From positions 307,056 to 338,207 of the forward strand of contig NW_003130856.1 of assembly GCF_000003605.2 (NCBI RefSeq): 31,152 nt of DNA. The letters are read 5' to 3'. Position 1 is the stretch's first letter. Every line of letters starts with the position of its first letter. Shown here piece by piece: positions 1 through 11,489 of the stretch. This DNA comes from Saccoglossus kowalevskii (taxonomy: Eukaryota; Hemichordata; Enteropneusta; Harrimaniidae). A model generated the notes under the pieces. That model did no database searches, was not told where the DNA came from, and worked only from the letters and a program-made list of their open reading frames with translations. The translations under genes were made by a program, and so were the position numbers.

Positions 1-2160
1 ATTGTCATCAGGCCATATCAATTTCACCTTTTTTTAACTGACTACATGTTTAATTTTGACAACGTATTTTCATCCAGTTTCGAACCAAGCAGACCGACAT
101 GTATATAACTTGATAAAAATAAATTGGGTTAAGGATAAAGAGAACTACACATCAGTGAAAATAGCCACACACACAGAAGAACTCAAATCAGTTCTGACAA
201 TATGACCTTTATTGTGACACTTCCAATATCATTTGTTATGGTTCACTGATTACATGTTGTCTAATTATTCACTTCAGCTAGTGGTAACATATACTTGATT
301 TCCAGTTTCTATTGTGCTTTGTATCATACTCTACATTTGCCTCCTAGCAAAGTACGCTGTTGTCCACAGTGTTTGTTGAAATGTAACATGTGACATGACG
401 CTTTTTGCAAGCTGTGGATTGAAATGATACGTCTGGCGTACGAGCCCTTAACAACAATTTTTTTTCTTTACACTATGCACAGCTAACCAATCATTACTTA
501 TTCCATTATCTATTGACGAACAATACGTGTAGTCGCCTAATCTAACATTGGTGTTACGATTAGGTAGCAATCACAACGCAATGTCCGTTGACAAAAGAAC
601 AGATATGATCTATATTGAAACGGACAACAAATAATATTTAATTCTCAAAAGAGATTAACAACTTGCGTGACAAGCATGTGTAAATCGTTGTCCTAGTATA
701 TATTTTTTTGTTACAGAATAAGCGAAAATTACAAGACTACATGTATGACTGAAAGTCTCAGTCCCTTGCTGCAAATTGCTTACCAGACACCTTTCAAATG
801 CCTATAGTAACCCCAACAACATATTTGATTTTCGATGAAACCATTATTATGCGTCAAAATTTCAACGCCAAAATTTTGACTGAAATCCAAATACTCTAAT
901 TGCACGCACTAAGTGGTATTTTGTTAACCCTTTTACACTACAAAAACCCAAAGGTTAAGTTAACATGGATTATGTCTCTTTACAAATTGTGTTGTACGAG
1001 TAATTAATCGGTAAATAATACACGTACATCAACTGTACCCGTTATTGAAGAATGTGAAACTATGTTGTCCCCTGGCAAAAAATAACAGTGAACGATAGAA
1101 GGTGTTGGATGAAGAGTACGTTTCAATAATAATAACAAAGTTCACTTTATTCATGTTAATGTTTTTATTCTGAACTGGACTTTAAATACTTAGAACACAG
1201 CCTGTTCACAATTGCAAATATTAGCTGTATGTGTTAGCTATTGGCTCAGTCTTTGTACTTTATAGCATGTTCACAACAGAAAGGGGGAGGGGGACAATGT
1301 TACAACTGGTCGCCCAGGAGCCTGTCCGCCTCAGTTTTTTTTTTCAAATTGAATAGACATGTTTGTTTATGTATGCAGTACCTCAGAAATATCTTGCAAA
1401 GGTATGAACAGATATCAAAATAATATAAATTATATTTTGTCAAATTCTATTGTGTGTATAAATGCAAAAATGCATTTAATACTGCATTATATGAAAATTT
1501 CATAAACTTTCAAAGGTAACGTGGATATACATGTAGACAATACAGAATCAACAAGTTTAGAACAAAACTGAAGATGGGTAGACCGAAAGTAAAATATCTG
1601 CCTAATACTGTGATTATGATAACCAGATGTGAATTTAAATTAATTTGCTTCACATATATGGTAACTAAGCAACGAGCAAACCCGGAATATGTCTAATGCT
1701 CAAAACTACATGATGCAATTAAATCTGGGAAGAACAATAACAATAACTACAATACATTCCTGTATATCTAAATAGTAAACAAATGACAGATTTATTTTTA
1801 GATGTGTAGCTTATCCTCGGCCAAAAGTTCAGAATATCCTAAAGTATCCTTAGTCACTTAATGTTCTGGCAGAGTTCATTTCAGGATATAGGTCAACATT
1901 GAATATTATTTGAAATACGAGAATTATTTTTAATTTTGGCAATCTTTTTCCAAAATGTATTTATTATTCACAATATTAGTAACATATTCGTAATTTTTCG
2001 CTGCTACGAATGTTTCTAATTTGATGATTTTGCGGCATTCGTCAAGACAAACTTTAGTAAAAGTTGCTGGTTGGAGGACCCCAAAGAAATTTTCACTGCT
2101 ACAAAAATTCATGATTTTCACTGACTTGTAAAATATGCAAAAATGTATCTATTGAGGAAA
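1..2160. other. non-coding stretch, no feature recognised
   Basis: AT-rich sequence with stop codons in all frames, short homopolymers (for example T runs near 460 and 1330) and several TACATGTA-like palindromes. I counted only 3 CpG in positions 1-300. The two open frames of about 60 codons here (1241-1423 plus, 1930-2121 minus) have no splice context or recognisable motif and are best taken as chance. Confidence 0.6.
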
Positions 2161-2163
2161 TCA

Positions 2164-2409
2164 ATCTTTTCACCACCACCAGTTCTCTCTTTTCATCACA
2201 AATTCACAAAATAGTCCCATATACATGTACAGAAGATTTTCTTCAGAAGATTGGGACCAAAATAGCAAAAATTTCGAGTAAAAACTGATAATTGACACAA
2301 ATTTTGTCTGTTGGCTCCAAAATAAAGATTCATTTCCAGAAATATTGAAGAATATAAAAGAAAAGTGCAGACAAATTTGGGTGAGAAAGTCTGGTGGTGA
2401 TAGGTTAAA
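2164..2409 (+). mobile_element. MITE family B, copy 1 (CACCACCAG ends)
   Basis: An element of about 245 bp beginning TTTTCACCACCACCAG and ending CTGGTGGTGATAGGTTAAA, so the ends are inverted copies of roughly TTTAACCTNTCACCACCAG. The interior carries blocks also found at 5748-5967 (reverse), 11840-12072 and 27211-27458, for example TTTTGTCTGTTGGCTCCAAA and CCAGAAATATTGAAGAATAT. It has no coding capacity. A target-site duplication is not clear, so the superfamily is left open. That it is a dispersed inverted-end repeat is well supported by four copies in one window. Confidence 0.75.
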
Positions 2410-2456
2410 GCAGTTTACAGCACTACATACAAATACAAATCAACTAAGTTGTCATA

Positions 2457-2639
2457 CTGTAAAATACTTTATTTTCGCTGAAGAAATGATTCAGTGAAAA
2501 TGAAATCCAGCGAATACACCTTTTTTCCTATATTTCACATTCAACTCGTCAAAAATCAGTGAAAATAAATTCTATACAAAACACCCAAAAAGTCTTTTTT
2601 AGCGAAAATTAATTCCAGCTAAAATAAAGTATTCTACAG
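2457..2639 (+). mobile_element. MITE family A, copy 1 (TA-flanked)
   Basis: A 183-bp element with inverted ends. The left end reads CTGTAAAATACTTTATTTTC and the right end is the reverse complement of CTGTAGAATACTTTATTTTA. Both sides are flanked by TA (2455-2456 and 2640-2641), as expected of Tc1/mariner-type insertion. The interior repeats cgctga/tcagcgaaa and aaaatcagtgaaaataaatt motifs. Related copies are at 6866-7011 (reverse, truncated) and 20118-20316 (complete). There is no ORF, so it would depend on a transposase elsewhere. The Tc1/mariner assignment rests only on the TA flanks and small size. Confidence 0.8.
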
Positions 2640-2641
2640 TA

Positions 2642-3335
2642 CATTTATTTAGTAAGCGGTTATGATATAATAGCTAGCAAATGATCATCCAGGATGGTGG
2701 TGACTTTTTGATTTCACTAACATTATTTTGTAAAGTTGGAGAATCAAGATTAGCATATATTTTTCTCCTTTTCAAAAAATCATTTAATCATTTGTAACAC
2801 TGTAGAAATACATGTGTCGGAAAATAACCGGGCTTGATAACAATTTTGGATTCTGACTGAGAATTAGCCAGCCAATTTCAACCAAATGACAAGCTCGTTA
2901 TAAATTCATAATGACTAATCAGCTAATTTTTTGTTTGCCAATCATGTACAAGGCCAATATTGACCGGAGTATTTAAAACAAGAATAAACGTTTCATGAGG
3001 GGGTTAAATCAATGAAGTCATCTATTGTAGTTCATACATGGTCTAATTATTCTTCCATTCCTGAACTTGAACCTACTCTTCTTAACAGTTCCCACAACAT
3101 GTATTCAAGGTTCATAATGGTTTGTGATTAAATACCTAAAACGAACTCAGCCCGAGGGGGCTGTGTTATTGTTACACATTTACAATTCAATTTATTATAA
3201 TCTTCATATGAAATACAGGAACAAGTATGTACATAAAAAACAGTTTGAGTTATCGGTGATTTAAAAAACTATGCCATATATTATTTATTTTCAATCACTT
3301 TTACATGGATGACACATCTGGATAGGGGAAGCTAA
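2642..3335. other. non-coding stretch, no feature recognised
   Basis: No ORF of useful length and no repeat with readable ends. The only local structure is a small hairpin, CAGCCCGAGGGGGCTG, near 3148. Confidence 0.5.
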
Positions 3336-3339
3336 GGTA

Positions 3340-3660
3340 ATTTTTAAATCCAGTCGAAGGCAAAATGCCTCCCACTACATCTGACCTACCTATGGGAGAT
3401 GTGGCAGATCTTCCAGGACCATTTATTTAGGTCAGTTTTTGTTTTAATTGTATTCATTCTAGTAATTGTTTTTTAACATTAATTTTTTTTTTAACTCAGT
3501 CTTATTTTTATTTTTATTTTATTGTATTTTCTATTATTGTCTTGTATTGTATTATATTTAGAATTGTCCTAATCTTGTAATACTTTTTTATTTACCATAC
3601 TGAACCCGCTGATGGTTCGGTAGTGTAATAAAAGTATTATTATTTATATTATTATTAACT
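3340..3660 (+). mobile_element. probable non-LTR retrotransposon 3' end
   Basis: The segment ends with AATAAA (3627-3632) followed at once by an ATT-rich microsatellite (about 3633-3657). That layout, a 3' UTR with a hairpin-like stretch (ACCCGCTGATGGTTCGGTAG) then a short-repeat tail instead of poly(A), is typical of CR1/L2/Rex-type LINE or LINE-mobilised SINE termini. Upstream, 3360-3430 is more GC-balanced and could be the decayed end of a coding region, but no reverse transcriptase motif is visible. It could also be an ordinary gene 3' UTR by chance; the family is not identified. Confidence 0.35.
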
Positions 3661-4031
3661 AATCAGAATTCATGTTACAGGTCACTTTCTCCAGGGCGCA
3701 CTAACTCGTTGAAGAATTCATTCAAACGAAGACTGTTTTTATTTAAAATGACTTACACAGTTGGTCAAATGTAATTAGAAGTGACGTACACCAGAAAATG
3801 GACTACAAACCTTTACCAAGCAACACCATATTTGTAATCAGAGTGAACAATTCCCTTATCATTCAACAACTTTTGTTCTCACAAGGTACACTCTAATTGG
3901 TTGAATTCATTATACCGATTGACAAATACTGTAAAATATTGTATGTGTGTTTAATATACAAAGTACGTTGAACATTGTGACGTTTTTCACGCGTTATATC
4001 TCATCGAGACTCGCGTGACTAATTGATTACA

Positions 4032-4062
4032 TGACGTCATTAGTTTGTTGTTTCGCCATCTT
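4032..4062. promoter_or_regulatory. CRE and YY1-like motif pair
   Basis: A perfect cAMP-response element TGACGTCA lies at 4032-4039 and a YY1-type core CGCCATCTT at 4054-4062, in a locally CpG-richer patch (about 3975-4090). The pairing is common in animal core promoters and in some LINE 5' UTRs. No clear transcript or first exon follows, so promoter function is only a suggestion. Confidence 0.25.
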
Positions 4063-4275
4063 GTAACACTAGTTTGTTCGCGCTACTCTTCAGGAATTTA
4101 TCACAACCCACCACCATCCCACAGTCACCACCGGGGGCTTTGCCTTATTACTTAAGGCAATTTTACCCCCAAGATAACTGTTTTAATTTATGCATATTTT
4201 TATTATATTGTTTTTATAGTTTCTTTAGTACTGTTTTTTAAATACCTACTTTTCACCATCACTTCATTTACCATT

Positions 4276-4558
4276 GTAGTTATGGTGCTAGCCATTTCTA
4301 CCTTGTAGCTTTGCTACCTACATATACTAATAAATTCTTTGTAGTTCAATACCAATGTATCTACCAGTAGAGCTACCTCTACCATCTAACATTCCTGTAG
4401 TTACAGTTATTCGGTAACTACCTTGTAGTCGCAGTCACGCTGCTTCTACAGTTACTCTGTAGTTGCAGTCAGGCTGCTTCTACCGTTACTCTGTAGTTGC
4501 AGTCAGGCTACTTCTACCATATATCATTGTAGTTGTAGTCATGCTACATCTACCAGGA
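4276..4558 (+). repeat. degenerate 34-bp minisatellite
   Basis: The best units begin at 4425, 4459 and 4493 and read GTAGTTGCAGTCAGGCTGCT then TCTACCGTTACTCT, 34 bp per unit; a fourth begins near 4529. Older, more diverged units built from 'GTAG..' and '..CTACC' words extend upstream to about 4276. No protein-coding signature accompanies it. Confidence 0.65.
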
Positions 4559-4704
4559 CATCTCATTTACTAATTTTAACCCATTTTTATACAGTGTTGA
4601 TGGCTATACTTTTGTTTATGCATTTTTACTATTCTGATATGTTTTTTTGGGGGGCTCACCGTATTTTCACATTTCTTTGTTAGTTGTCGTTGCTTTAGTG
4701 CAGC

Positions 4705-5125
4705 TTAGGTAGGATTCGGTGAGCACTAGCACTTGCAATTTGCACATACAAAAAAAAAATGTCAGGAGAGACACTTCATGTCCAGAACTGTCGCCTGGCA
4801 CAAAAAAAAAAAAAAAAAAAAATTACACATGTAGTTGGAATAATCATAGAATACCCATTAGAGCCAAAGTCATGCCATCGCTTTGTGTTCAATACAGCTC
4901 CCATGCGATGCAATACAAAGCCCGAAAAAAACATTGTTTGTTCATACCAAACTCGAACACGCTCTTTGCAATGACTATGATGCTTTTATGATCGTATAAA
5001 GATGTCAGAAAACATCGTCGTTTTAATCATACAGTTTTAAATAAATACACGCGTACTTGTACAGTATTTTCACGCTGTCAACACTATTTTGTATTGCCAC
5101 ACACTGGCGCTCACCGACTACCTAT
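4705..5125. mobile_element. possible inverted-repeat element of about 420 bp
   Basis: The left end contains TTAGGTAGGATTCGGTGAGC (4705-4724). The right end, read in reverse complement, contains ATAGGTAGTCGGTGAGCGCC. The arms match over about 16 bp apart from a 3-bp insertion and enclose about 400 bp. Inside is an A22 run (4802-4823) just after a GC-balanced 40-bp block, which looks like a retroposed tail. No target duplication is clear. An ORF of 90 codons here crosses the A-run and is not credible. Confidence 0.35.
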
Positions 5126-5179
5126 TGCATTGTTCTCACGCTCCTATTGTGATACCCTTTGTTCGATTCTTAATGGCAC

Positions 5180-5220
5180 TATAAAAGCCTCCCATAATGG
5201 CAATGGTTGTGGAATCACTC
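5180..5220 (+). promoter_or_regulatory. TATA-box-like core promoter candidate
   Basis: TATAAAAG at 5180-5187 is followed about 30-35 bp later by a pyrimidine-rich TCACTC (5215-5220) that could serve as an initiator. Spacing fits an RNA polymerase II core promoter. No recognisable coding exon lies downstream, and TATA-like words are common in AT-rich DNA, so this could be chance or belong to an unrecognised transposable element. Confidence 0.25.
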
Positions 5221-5747
5221 GATTCATCCACCCGCCTGTGTAGTAGTCCTACTTTTTTATCAGTTATTTTTCATGATGTTTCAAAGCAATGGTCGGTAAT
5301 TGGGACACATTAACGTTCCTATTATTGGCAGTTTGTCAATTACTACCCTTTCATTTCAAAATGACCACTCCTTTGTATGTTTTTTTTTTGCATTGTGCTG
5401 ACCAGCTGGATGCACTGGAACCCAATTCTCAAGTGAATACCACCTGTAACAATCGCCATAACCTCTCGCCCTCTCTTCAGTACCAGAGAATTGAGTGAAT
5501 TCAATAGTTATGCCATGGAACATTCTAGACTAGTTTGTTTGTTTGTTTATTTATAAATTCTTTTTGATTCTATGTTTTTAACCAACCAGTTTAGCTACTT
5601 GGTAATTCAGAAGACGATAACACTATAGACCATTTTTCAGATTTCAAATGAAATTCTGCAACACACTTATTTCATAAATGTTTAATTTCATGTTTTTTTA
5701 CAATATCGACCTTTTTCTCCAAATAATCACAAGTAATTCCTCCTAAT

Positions 5748-5967
5748 TTATTCACCACAACACTTTCTCTTCCCAAATTTGTTTATACTTTGTTCTTATA
5801 TTCTTCAATATTTTTTTAGAAATGAGCCCTAATTATGGAACCAACAGACAAAATTTGAGTAAATTTTTAGTTTTTACTCAAAAAATCTTCTGAAGGAAAA
5901 TGCAGACTATAAAAGGGACTTAGTGAATTTGTGATGAAAAGAGGAAACTGGTGGTGAAAATTTAACC
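5748..5967 (-). mobile_element. MITE family B, copy 2
   Basis: A reverse-oriented copy of the element at 2164-2409. On the plus strand it begins TTCACCACAACACTTTCTC and ends CTGGTGGTGAAAATTTAACC. It shares the block that reads CAACAGACAAAATTTGAGT on this strand. The terminal TTTAAC and CACCACCAG words are well kept on the right side and more eroded on the left. Confidence 0.7.
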
Positions 5968-6085
5968 ACTGGTGACTAAAAATGACATGATTTATTGTAG
6001 CCAAAGGTAAATATAAAAGACTATCAGCAGTCTGCAAAGAGTTGACAAAAGCCAATCAAAGTCTATTCACCCAAGACATGATATT

Positions 6086-6295
6086 GACCCATGAGACTAA
6101 AATATAAACCTTAAATACCACAATAATGACCCATGACACAAAAATATAAACCTTAAATACTGGGATGATATCAACCAGAATATTGACATACTGAACAAAG
6201 ATATGTACATTGAAGACCTGAAGCTAACCTGAGACACGAAATATAAACCTTAAATACCACAATATTGAACTGTGATACCAAAAGATAAATTACAT
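6086..6295 (+). repeat. degenerate tandem repeat, about 42-bp unit
   Basis: Units share a GACCCATGAGAC-type start followed by AAAATATAAACCTTAAATAC. The first two starts, at 6086 and 6128, are 42 bp apart. A more diverged stretch follows, then another clear unit at about 6230-6265 (ACGAAATATAAACCTTAAAT). It is an old, decaying minisatellite without coding potential. Confidence 0.6.
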
Positions 6296-6865
6296 GGTAA
6301 CATTTTTTCAAAACTTTGATATTTAGGAATTTGTACAATCAATTATAATATTGGCCTGGTGGAGGAACAGCAGCGACACAGATGTCATGGCAACAGAATT
6401 ATCAGTTCAATATTGAAATGGTCCTGTCTTATCAAATCGCATTTTTGATCAAGTCTGCCACCAGTAAATCACTCACAACATAAACATTAAATAAGCTGTC
6501 AACAAACACCCATGTGTAAAGTAAACAGAGATTAAATAAACACACAACAGTAGTCACTAGAAACAATGAAAATATTGTCTTTGCTAGAAATGACAAATAA
6601 TTCATTATTCTCACTTGAATATAGAAGTTAATTCAACTTGCAATAACACATTATTAGCATAACTATTGTTTTCATGATCAGTATGTTAATATTCATATCA
6701 TATATTTTTGTGACAGCTGGAATATTTATCTTATTTATATTTGATTTTTATACAAATTAACACCCATACTACCGAAACATCTGTGTCAATGGTAATGTTT
6801 CCACTTCACATCGAGAAAATACAGTTTTGGACTAGAAATCAGGTTTCAATGAACAAATGTACATA

Positions 6866-7011
6866 CTGTAGAATACTTTAATTTAGCTGGAATAAATTTT
6901 CGCTGAAATAACTTTTTGGGTGTTTTGTTTGAAATTTATTTGCACTGATTTCTGACATGAATGTGAAATATAGAAAAAAAGGTATATTTGCTGGATTTCA
7001 TTTTCACTGAA
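6866..7011 (-). mobile_element. MITE family A, copy 2, one end lost
   Basis: Begins after a TA dinucleotide with CTGTAGAATACTTTAATTTA and follows the reverse orientation of the 2457-2639 copy, including ACTTTTTGGGTGTTTTGTTT and the ATGTGAAATATAGAAAAAAA block. It ends at the TTTCACTGAA word, where the second inverted terminus should follow but does not. This copy is therefore truncated by about 35-50 bp. Confidence 0.7.
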
Positions 7012-8655
7012 AAGTTTTCTGCAATTTCTTTGTTAATTTTCCACCCAATACTATAAACTTGCAGGTGAAAAATTAGTTGGAATTTTACAAATGGAATCAC
7101 AAAATTTTGTGAACATTTTTATGGAGCCTTATGACATATAATTTTGTCTTCGTTAATGACGTAACATCCTGAAATCTCGAAAAAAATTTAGAAGTGAAAA
7201 TTAAAAGATTTACAATAAACGTACTTTCCTATTTGCCACTGGTTAAATTTTGCTAAAAATTTATGGAAAAAATTCATGTGATTTATTTTATGTTTACAAA
7301 AAATTAGTTAATTTATCCATTGTTCGTAGGCCCATGATCTGTAAATTTCAAACCGTGCAAACAACCACCAAATAATCGTCTCGCTATAAATTACCATTAA
7401 ATTCAAAGAACCATAACATACTGTACCTCAAACTTAATCAAATTAGTGTTCATCCATTTTTTTGGTTAGAAGAAAACAAACTCAACAAAAGTTTTGGGGA
7501 AAAAATAGGCTAATATACTGATAAACTGCTTCACGAAAAAGTTTTGTTTTTTGTGGGTAAGTGAAAGTCATGGAACTTTATAGCAGTCAGAATTTTCTCG
7601 ACGGTCGAGCAAAACTAAATGTCAGTGAGTTTTGCTGAATTTTGTCTTCAAAAAATCAGTTAAATTTTTAGAAGTGTAATAACAATGAGGAAATGAACAA
7701 TCAGTCATCCACCATAAACTTTGTGTTATCTGATAGCGGTGTCTTCTGATTTATGTAATTGAACATTAATTATTGCGCAAGAGCGTAACTATCGTTTCAA
7801 TTACCAGTACTATATGGTATAAAAGACATATTGAGAGTAATTGTCGTTGTCTTTAACAATGTACAGCAGCAAAAATTGAATTTAATGACGTTGATAACGT
7901 GCCTAAGCCGCATCATTACATCCGTTTGTGGTTGGCAGAAGACACCATTAAAACTAAAAGAATGGGTAGACCTCATTATTTTCTAGCATGAAGATAAATT
8001 GACGAGATCTTGGCACCGTGGCAGATAAACGTATTTTGTACAACTAAATTGCAATTTAGGGCAGTTCATACCAGGTAGCCATTATTCAGTGGACTATTAG
8101 CAGTGTCTCACTCAGGCATCAATCACCGTAGCCTCATGCTGTGTAGTTGGAAGCGAGTTTGTCACAAATACTCAACATGTATTCGTTAAATATCACTCGC
8201 AATGACGCACAACAAAGATTGTATAATTGAATCGGAGAGCGCATACACGTAGACTACAGCCTTCGGTAGATTGAAAATGAAGCATTCGATCATAATGACA
8301 TTATTACATCACAGTCCTCGGGTCACCCCAGTCACTCAGGAGATATAATTGCCATAAAGTGTTAACAAGACATATTGTACATTGACGCCGTTTTGATTCT
8401 CGCCTTTTTTTTTTTTCATGGTTTTTTTAGTACTCTGAACAAGATGAACACTGGATATAAACTAAATCACAGGGCTTACATGTATTCACGAAAAGTAAGT
8501 ATGTAAGTAAAAATGGATTTTTGTCCAAATTAAAATTAAATCAAATTAAATATTCCGTTCGTCTGGGTGCCGTTAATATACACATTTCATGTCCTTACCC
8601 CGTACCCAATTGGTACCAAAAATAGTCAAAGGACAGATTGGCGCAATATTAAACA
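7012..8655. other. non-coding stretch, no feature recognised
   Basis: AT-rich with frequent stops. It contains a 13-nt perfect inverted repeat with a one-base centre, CTCGACGGTCGAG, near 7598, and T/A homopolymers near 8407. I see no exon with flanking splice sites and no element with readable ends. Confidence 0.5.
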
Positions 8656-8659
8656 TGTG

Positions 8660-8905
8660 AAACAGCGAAAGTCAATGTGACTCCCTAGGACCCCAGTGAA
8701 AGATATTATAGCTCCCTGGGACAGTGAAAGTCACTGCAGCCCCTTAAGACTGCAATTCCACTGGATTCCCGTAAAAGTTATTGCAACTCCCTAGGACCTC
8801 AGTTGAAGTTACTATTGCTCCCTAGGACACAGTGAAATCATGGCAACTTTTTAGGAGTGACGTGACTATCACTGTTAGGATTGCAGTGAAAGTCAGTTCG
8901 ACTAA
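8660..8905 (+). repeat. degenerate tandem repeat, CTCCCTAGGAC words
   Basis: About six diverged units of roughly 35-45 bp built from an AGTGAAAGTCA-like word followed by a GCAACTCCCTAGGACC-like word (for example near 8683, 8710, 8740, 8795 and 8820). Unit length varies, so the array is old and interrupted. Confidence 0.6.
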
Positions 8906-8936
8906 AATCTTAAACACCCCAGTTCACTGCATTTTG

Positions 8937-8954
8937 CCCCCCCCCCCCCCCCCC
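8937..8954 (+). repeat. C18 homopolymer
   Basis: Eighteen uninterrupted C residues directly after TTTTG. Expected to be length-variable and a sequencing trouble spot; the opposite strand is G18. An apparent frame of 62 codons across it reads as a proline run and is not a gene. Confidence 0.95.
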
Positions 8955-8959
8955 AGTTT

Positions 8960-9860
8960 GGTCTCTCAGGAAAATAAAGCGATAATACAGAAATTCAAAG
9001 GAAGTAGTTTACAGCAGTGAAACAGCGGCAAATTAATGATGAATCTAGTTAATGCTCTACAGCGATGATAACAAGAGAAAGCATTTAGACCTCTTACTGC
9101 GGTGAGTTACGAGAATCATGCCTGGAAATCAATAATTAACACTGTCAGTGCTCCATGCTCCACTAACGCGCGTAACCTAAACCTGATTTCAATTTGAAAG
9201 CACCATCCACTCATTAATAACATAGACATTGTTTTCCCAGGAAACCCAACATGCATAATATATCAGACCTTTTCGTTCCGAACATGAACTTTCATTTACA
9301 CGTTTTAATGTTGAACTTTAGATGAGTAGCTTCAGGTTCAATCTAGAGATCACTATCAACTATTTTAACCGTACGTAAACCTAAGCACAATACTAGTCTT
9401 AAACTGGCGTAAATGCTAATCTACAGTATATGAGGGGCATAAATAATTTGATAAATCTCTCATTAAAATGATATCTGTATATCATATTAATACCTTGAGG
9501 CAGATTTACTCTGTGTAATCGGTTATGTATGTAGTTTCAAAAAACAGGCTTTAAGCAAGTAGTTTTATGTTTTATTTAACATGAAGCAAAAACCAAACAA
9601 GCTCTGACAAGGTGTGTATCTATTATGAGCATGCTAATTTCTTGGGGGTGTGGGTGGGGGATGGGATTGACGTCATCCTCCCTACTGTCACATAAGACAC
9701 TACTTTCTAGTATGTAGAAATTATCCAGAAAACTGTCGACTCCCGTCCCTTTTTAGCATAATATAGAAGAGTTCAAGGGTCAATTCTTCTTACTTCATTG
9801 AAAAGTATTATATATCTCGTTATACTTTACAAGTTCATTTTTTATGGCGGTATGTAATTA
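8960..9860. other. non-coding stretch, no feature recognised
   Basis: No long frame, no inverted-repeat element and no tandem array. A short G-rich patch lies near 9643-9665. Confidence 0.5.
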
Positions 9861-9861
9861 C

Positions 9862-10482
9862 CCATCACTCCATGGGGCGATATAATATATTGACCATCAC
9901 TCCATGGGGCAATATCGAAATATATCAACCATCACGCCATGGGGCGATATCACAATATATTGACCATCATGTCATGGGGTGATATCACAATAAATCAACC
10001 ATCACTCCATGGGGGCGATATCACAATATATCAACCATCACTCATGGGGCGATATCACAATATATCAACCATCACTCCATGGGGCGATATCAAAATATAT
10101 CAACCATCACTCATGGGGCGATATCACAATATATCAACCATCACTCCATGGGGCGATATCAAAATATATCAACCATCACTCATGGGGCGATATCACAATA
10201 TATCAACCATCACTCCATGGGGCGATATCAAAATATATCAACCATCACTCATGGGGCGATATCACAATATATCAACCATCACTCCATGGGGCGATATCAA
10301 AATATATCAACCATCACTCATGGGGCGATATCACAATATATCAACCATCACTCCATGGGGCGATATGACAATATATCAACCATCACTCATGGGGCGATAT
10401 CACAATATATCAACCATCACTCATGGGGCGATATCACAATATATCAACCATCACTCATGGGGGCAATATCACAATATATTGA
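9862..10482 (+). repeat. 35/34-bp minisatellite with 69-bp higher-order unit
   Basis: Eighteen units start at 9862, 9894, 9929, 9964, 9999, 10035, 10069 and so on to 10448. Type A (35 bp) has CCATCACTCCATGGGGCGAT then ATCAAAATATATCAA. Type B (34 bp) has one base fewer (CACTCATGGGG) and CACAATATATCAA. From about 10069 to 10344 they alternate strictly A-B-A-B, making a 69-bp dimer that is near-identical copy to copy. The first five and the last units are more diverged, the usual pattern of an array homogenised from its centre. Each unit carries the palindromes CCATGG or CATG, GATATC and ATATAT. Because 69 is a multiple of three, overlapping long frames appear (up to 207 codons), but they are products of the repeat. 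Confidence 0.97.
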
Positions 10483-11470
10483 CCAATATCCATCATCAAG
10501 AAAAAGAATACATACAAGTAGTATACATGATTCTGGCAGTATGCCAAATAAAAACACAATAAATTTAATCAATGTGACATTTGTAAGTTTGAATATCACA
10601 GCTACATTTATGCAAATAACCTCTGAATACAATTTAATAACTGATACTGAAAATTTAATAACTTTTCGGTTTACTACATGACAGCTTGACACGATCGTAA
10701 ACTATTCAACTATATTCTGCTGCGAACACTTAATAACAGCTAACTCAGAAATGTTTCATGTTTCTGAACCCTAACTGAAAAGCCACACACCTGACATGCT
10801 GGAGGGTATAGACAACATAATTATGATATATTTTGTAAAAAAAAAAAAAATGGCATAAGATGAAGGTTTACACATGCAAAGATACTCTTACATTTCGTAG
10901 GATACATCTCAGAAAATTACATTTAATAAAAAAAAAGGAATTTATTTTGGAAAGAAAAGATATAGAACGAAAAAAGAATTTAATGGTACTCCACTAATTC
11001 TCATAGGTCCTTAGGATTCCCTCAACCTTGTCTGTATACATATTGAATGATTTAAACAATATGGTGGACCATAATGTCAAAGCATCACCATGGCAACCAT
11101 ATGACATCAAACTGCATGGTTGGTTGCATGCACTGAAGGACATTTTCTAATTTTGCAGGCGATGATTACTCTCTTTGTGGTGAAGTTTGAAAAATAGCTT
11201 GCTATCATGTGATTTCAATGGGTAATGTATTGAGTTGGCCAATAATGAAAAACAAAATAAACGATTGCATTTCAAAAATATATATACACATGTACAAATT
11301 GAATAAATATTATTATTCTACATTTGAATCACGTACATGTACGTTACCCTTCAGGACTCAGACGACAATGTACAACATGTAATTGCATTACACGGCCCCC
11401 CCACGAGTTATCAAGTTTAACCCCCCTGAGTGCCATTGTCAACATCTACGACACCATCTACGAAATGATT
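10483..11470. other. non-coding stretch after the minisatellite
   Basis: A-rich tracts near 10840 and 10928, and a perfect 14-bp palindrome ACGTACATGTACGT at 11331-11344. A splice-acceptor-like CTAATTTTGCAG ends near 11159 on the plus strand, but only a 12-codon frame follows it. No gene called. Confidence 0.5.
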
Positions 11471-11489
11471 TTCTATAGTCTGCTCCTCC

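Noticed and set aside
4719..4991. 90-codon plus-strand frame
   Set aside because: It crosses an A22 homopolymer (a poly-lysine stretch) and overlaps another frame of similar length. Not a gene.
5158..5172. tRNA-like B box (GTTCGATTC) as evidence for a SINE or tRNA
   Set aside because: No A box at the right distance and no cloverleaf can be drawn.
9862..10482. CRISPR-like regular array
   Set aside because: Repeats are directly tandem with no unique spacers, and the context is eukaryotic. The same holds for the 24-bp array.
9939..10681. Three long overlapping plus-strand frames (119-207 codons) rich in YHNISTI and WGDI words
   Set aside because: They are translations of the 69-bp repeat, whose length is a multiple of three and which lacks stops in several frames. 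There is no independent coding evidence.
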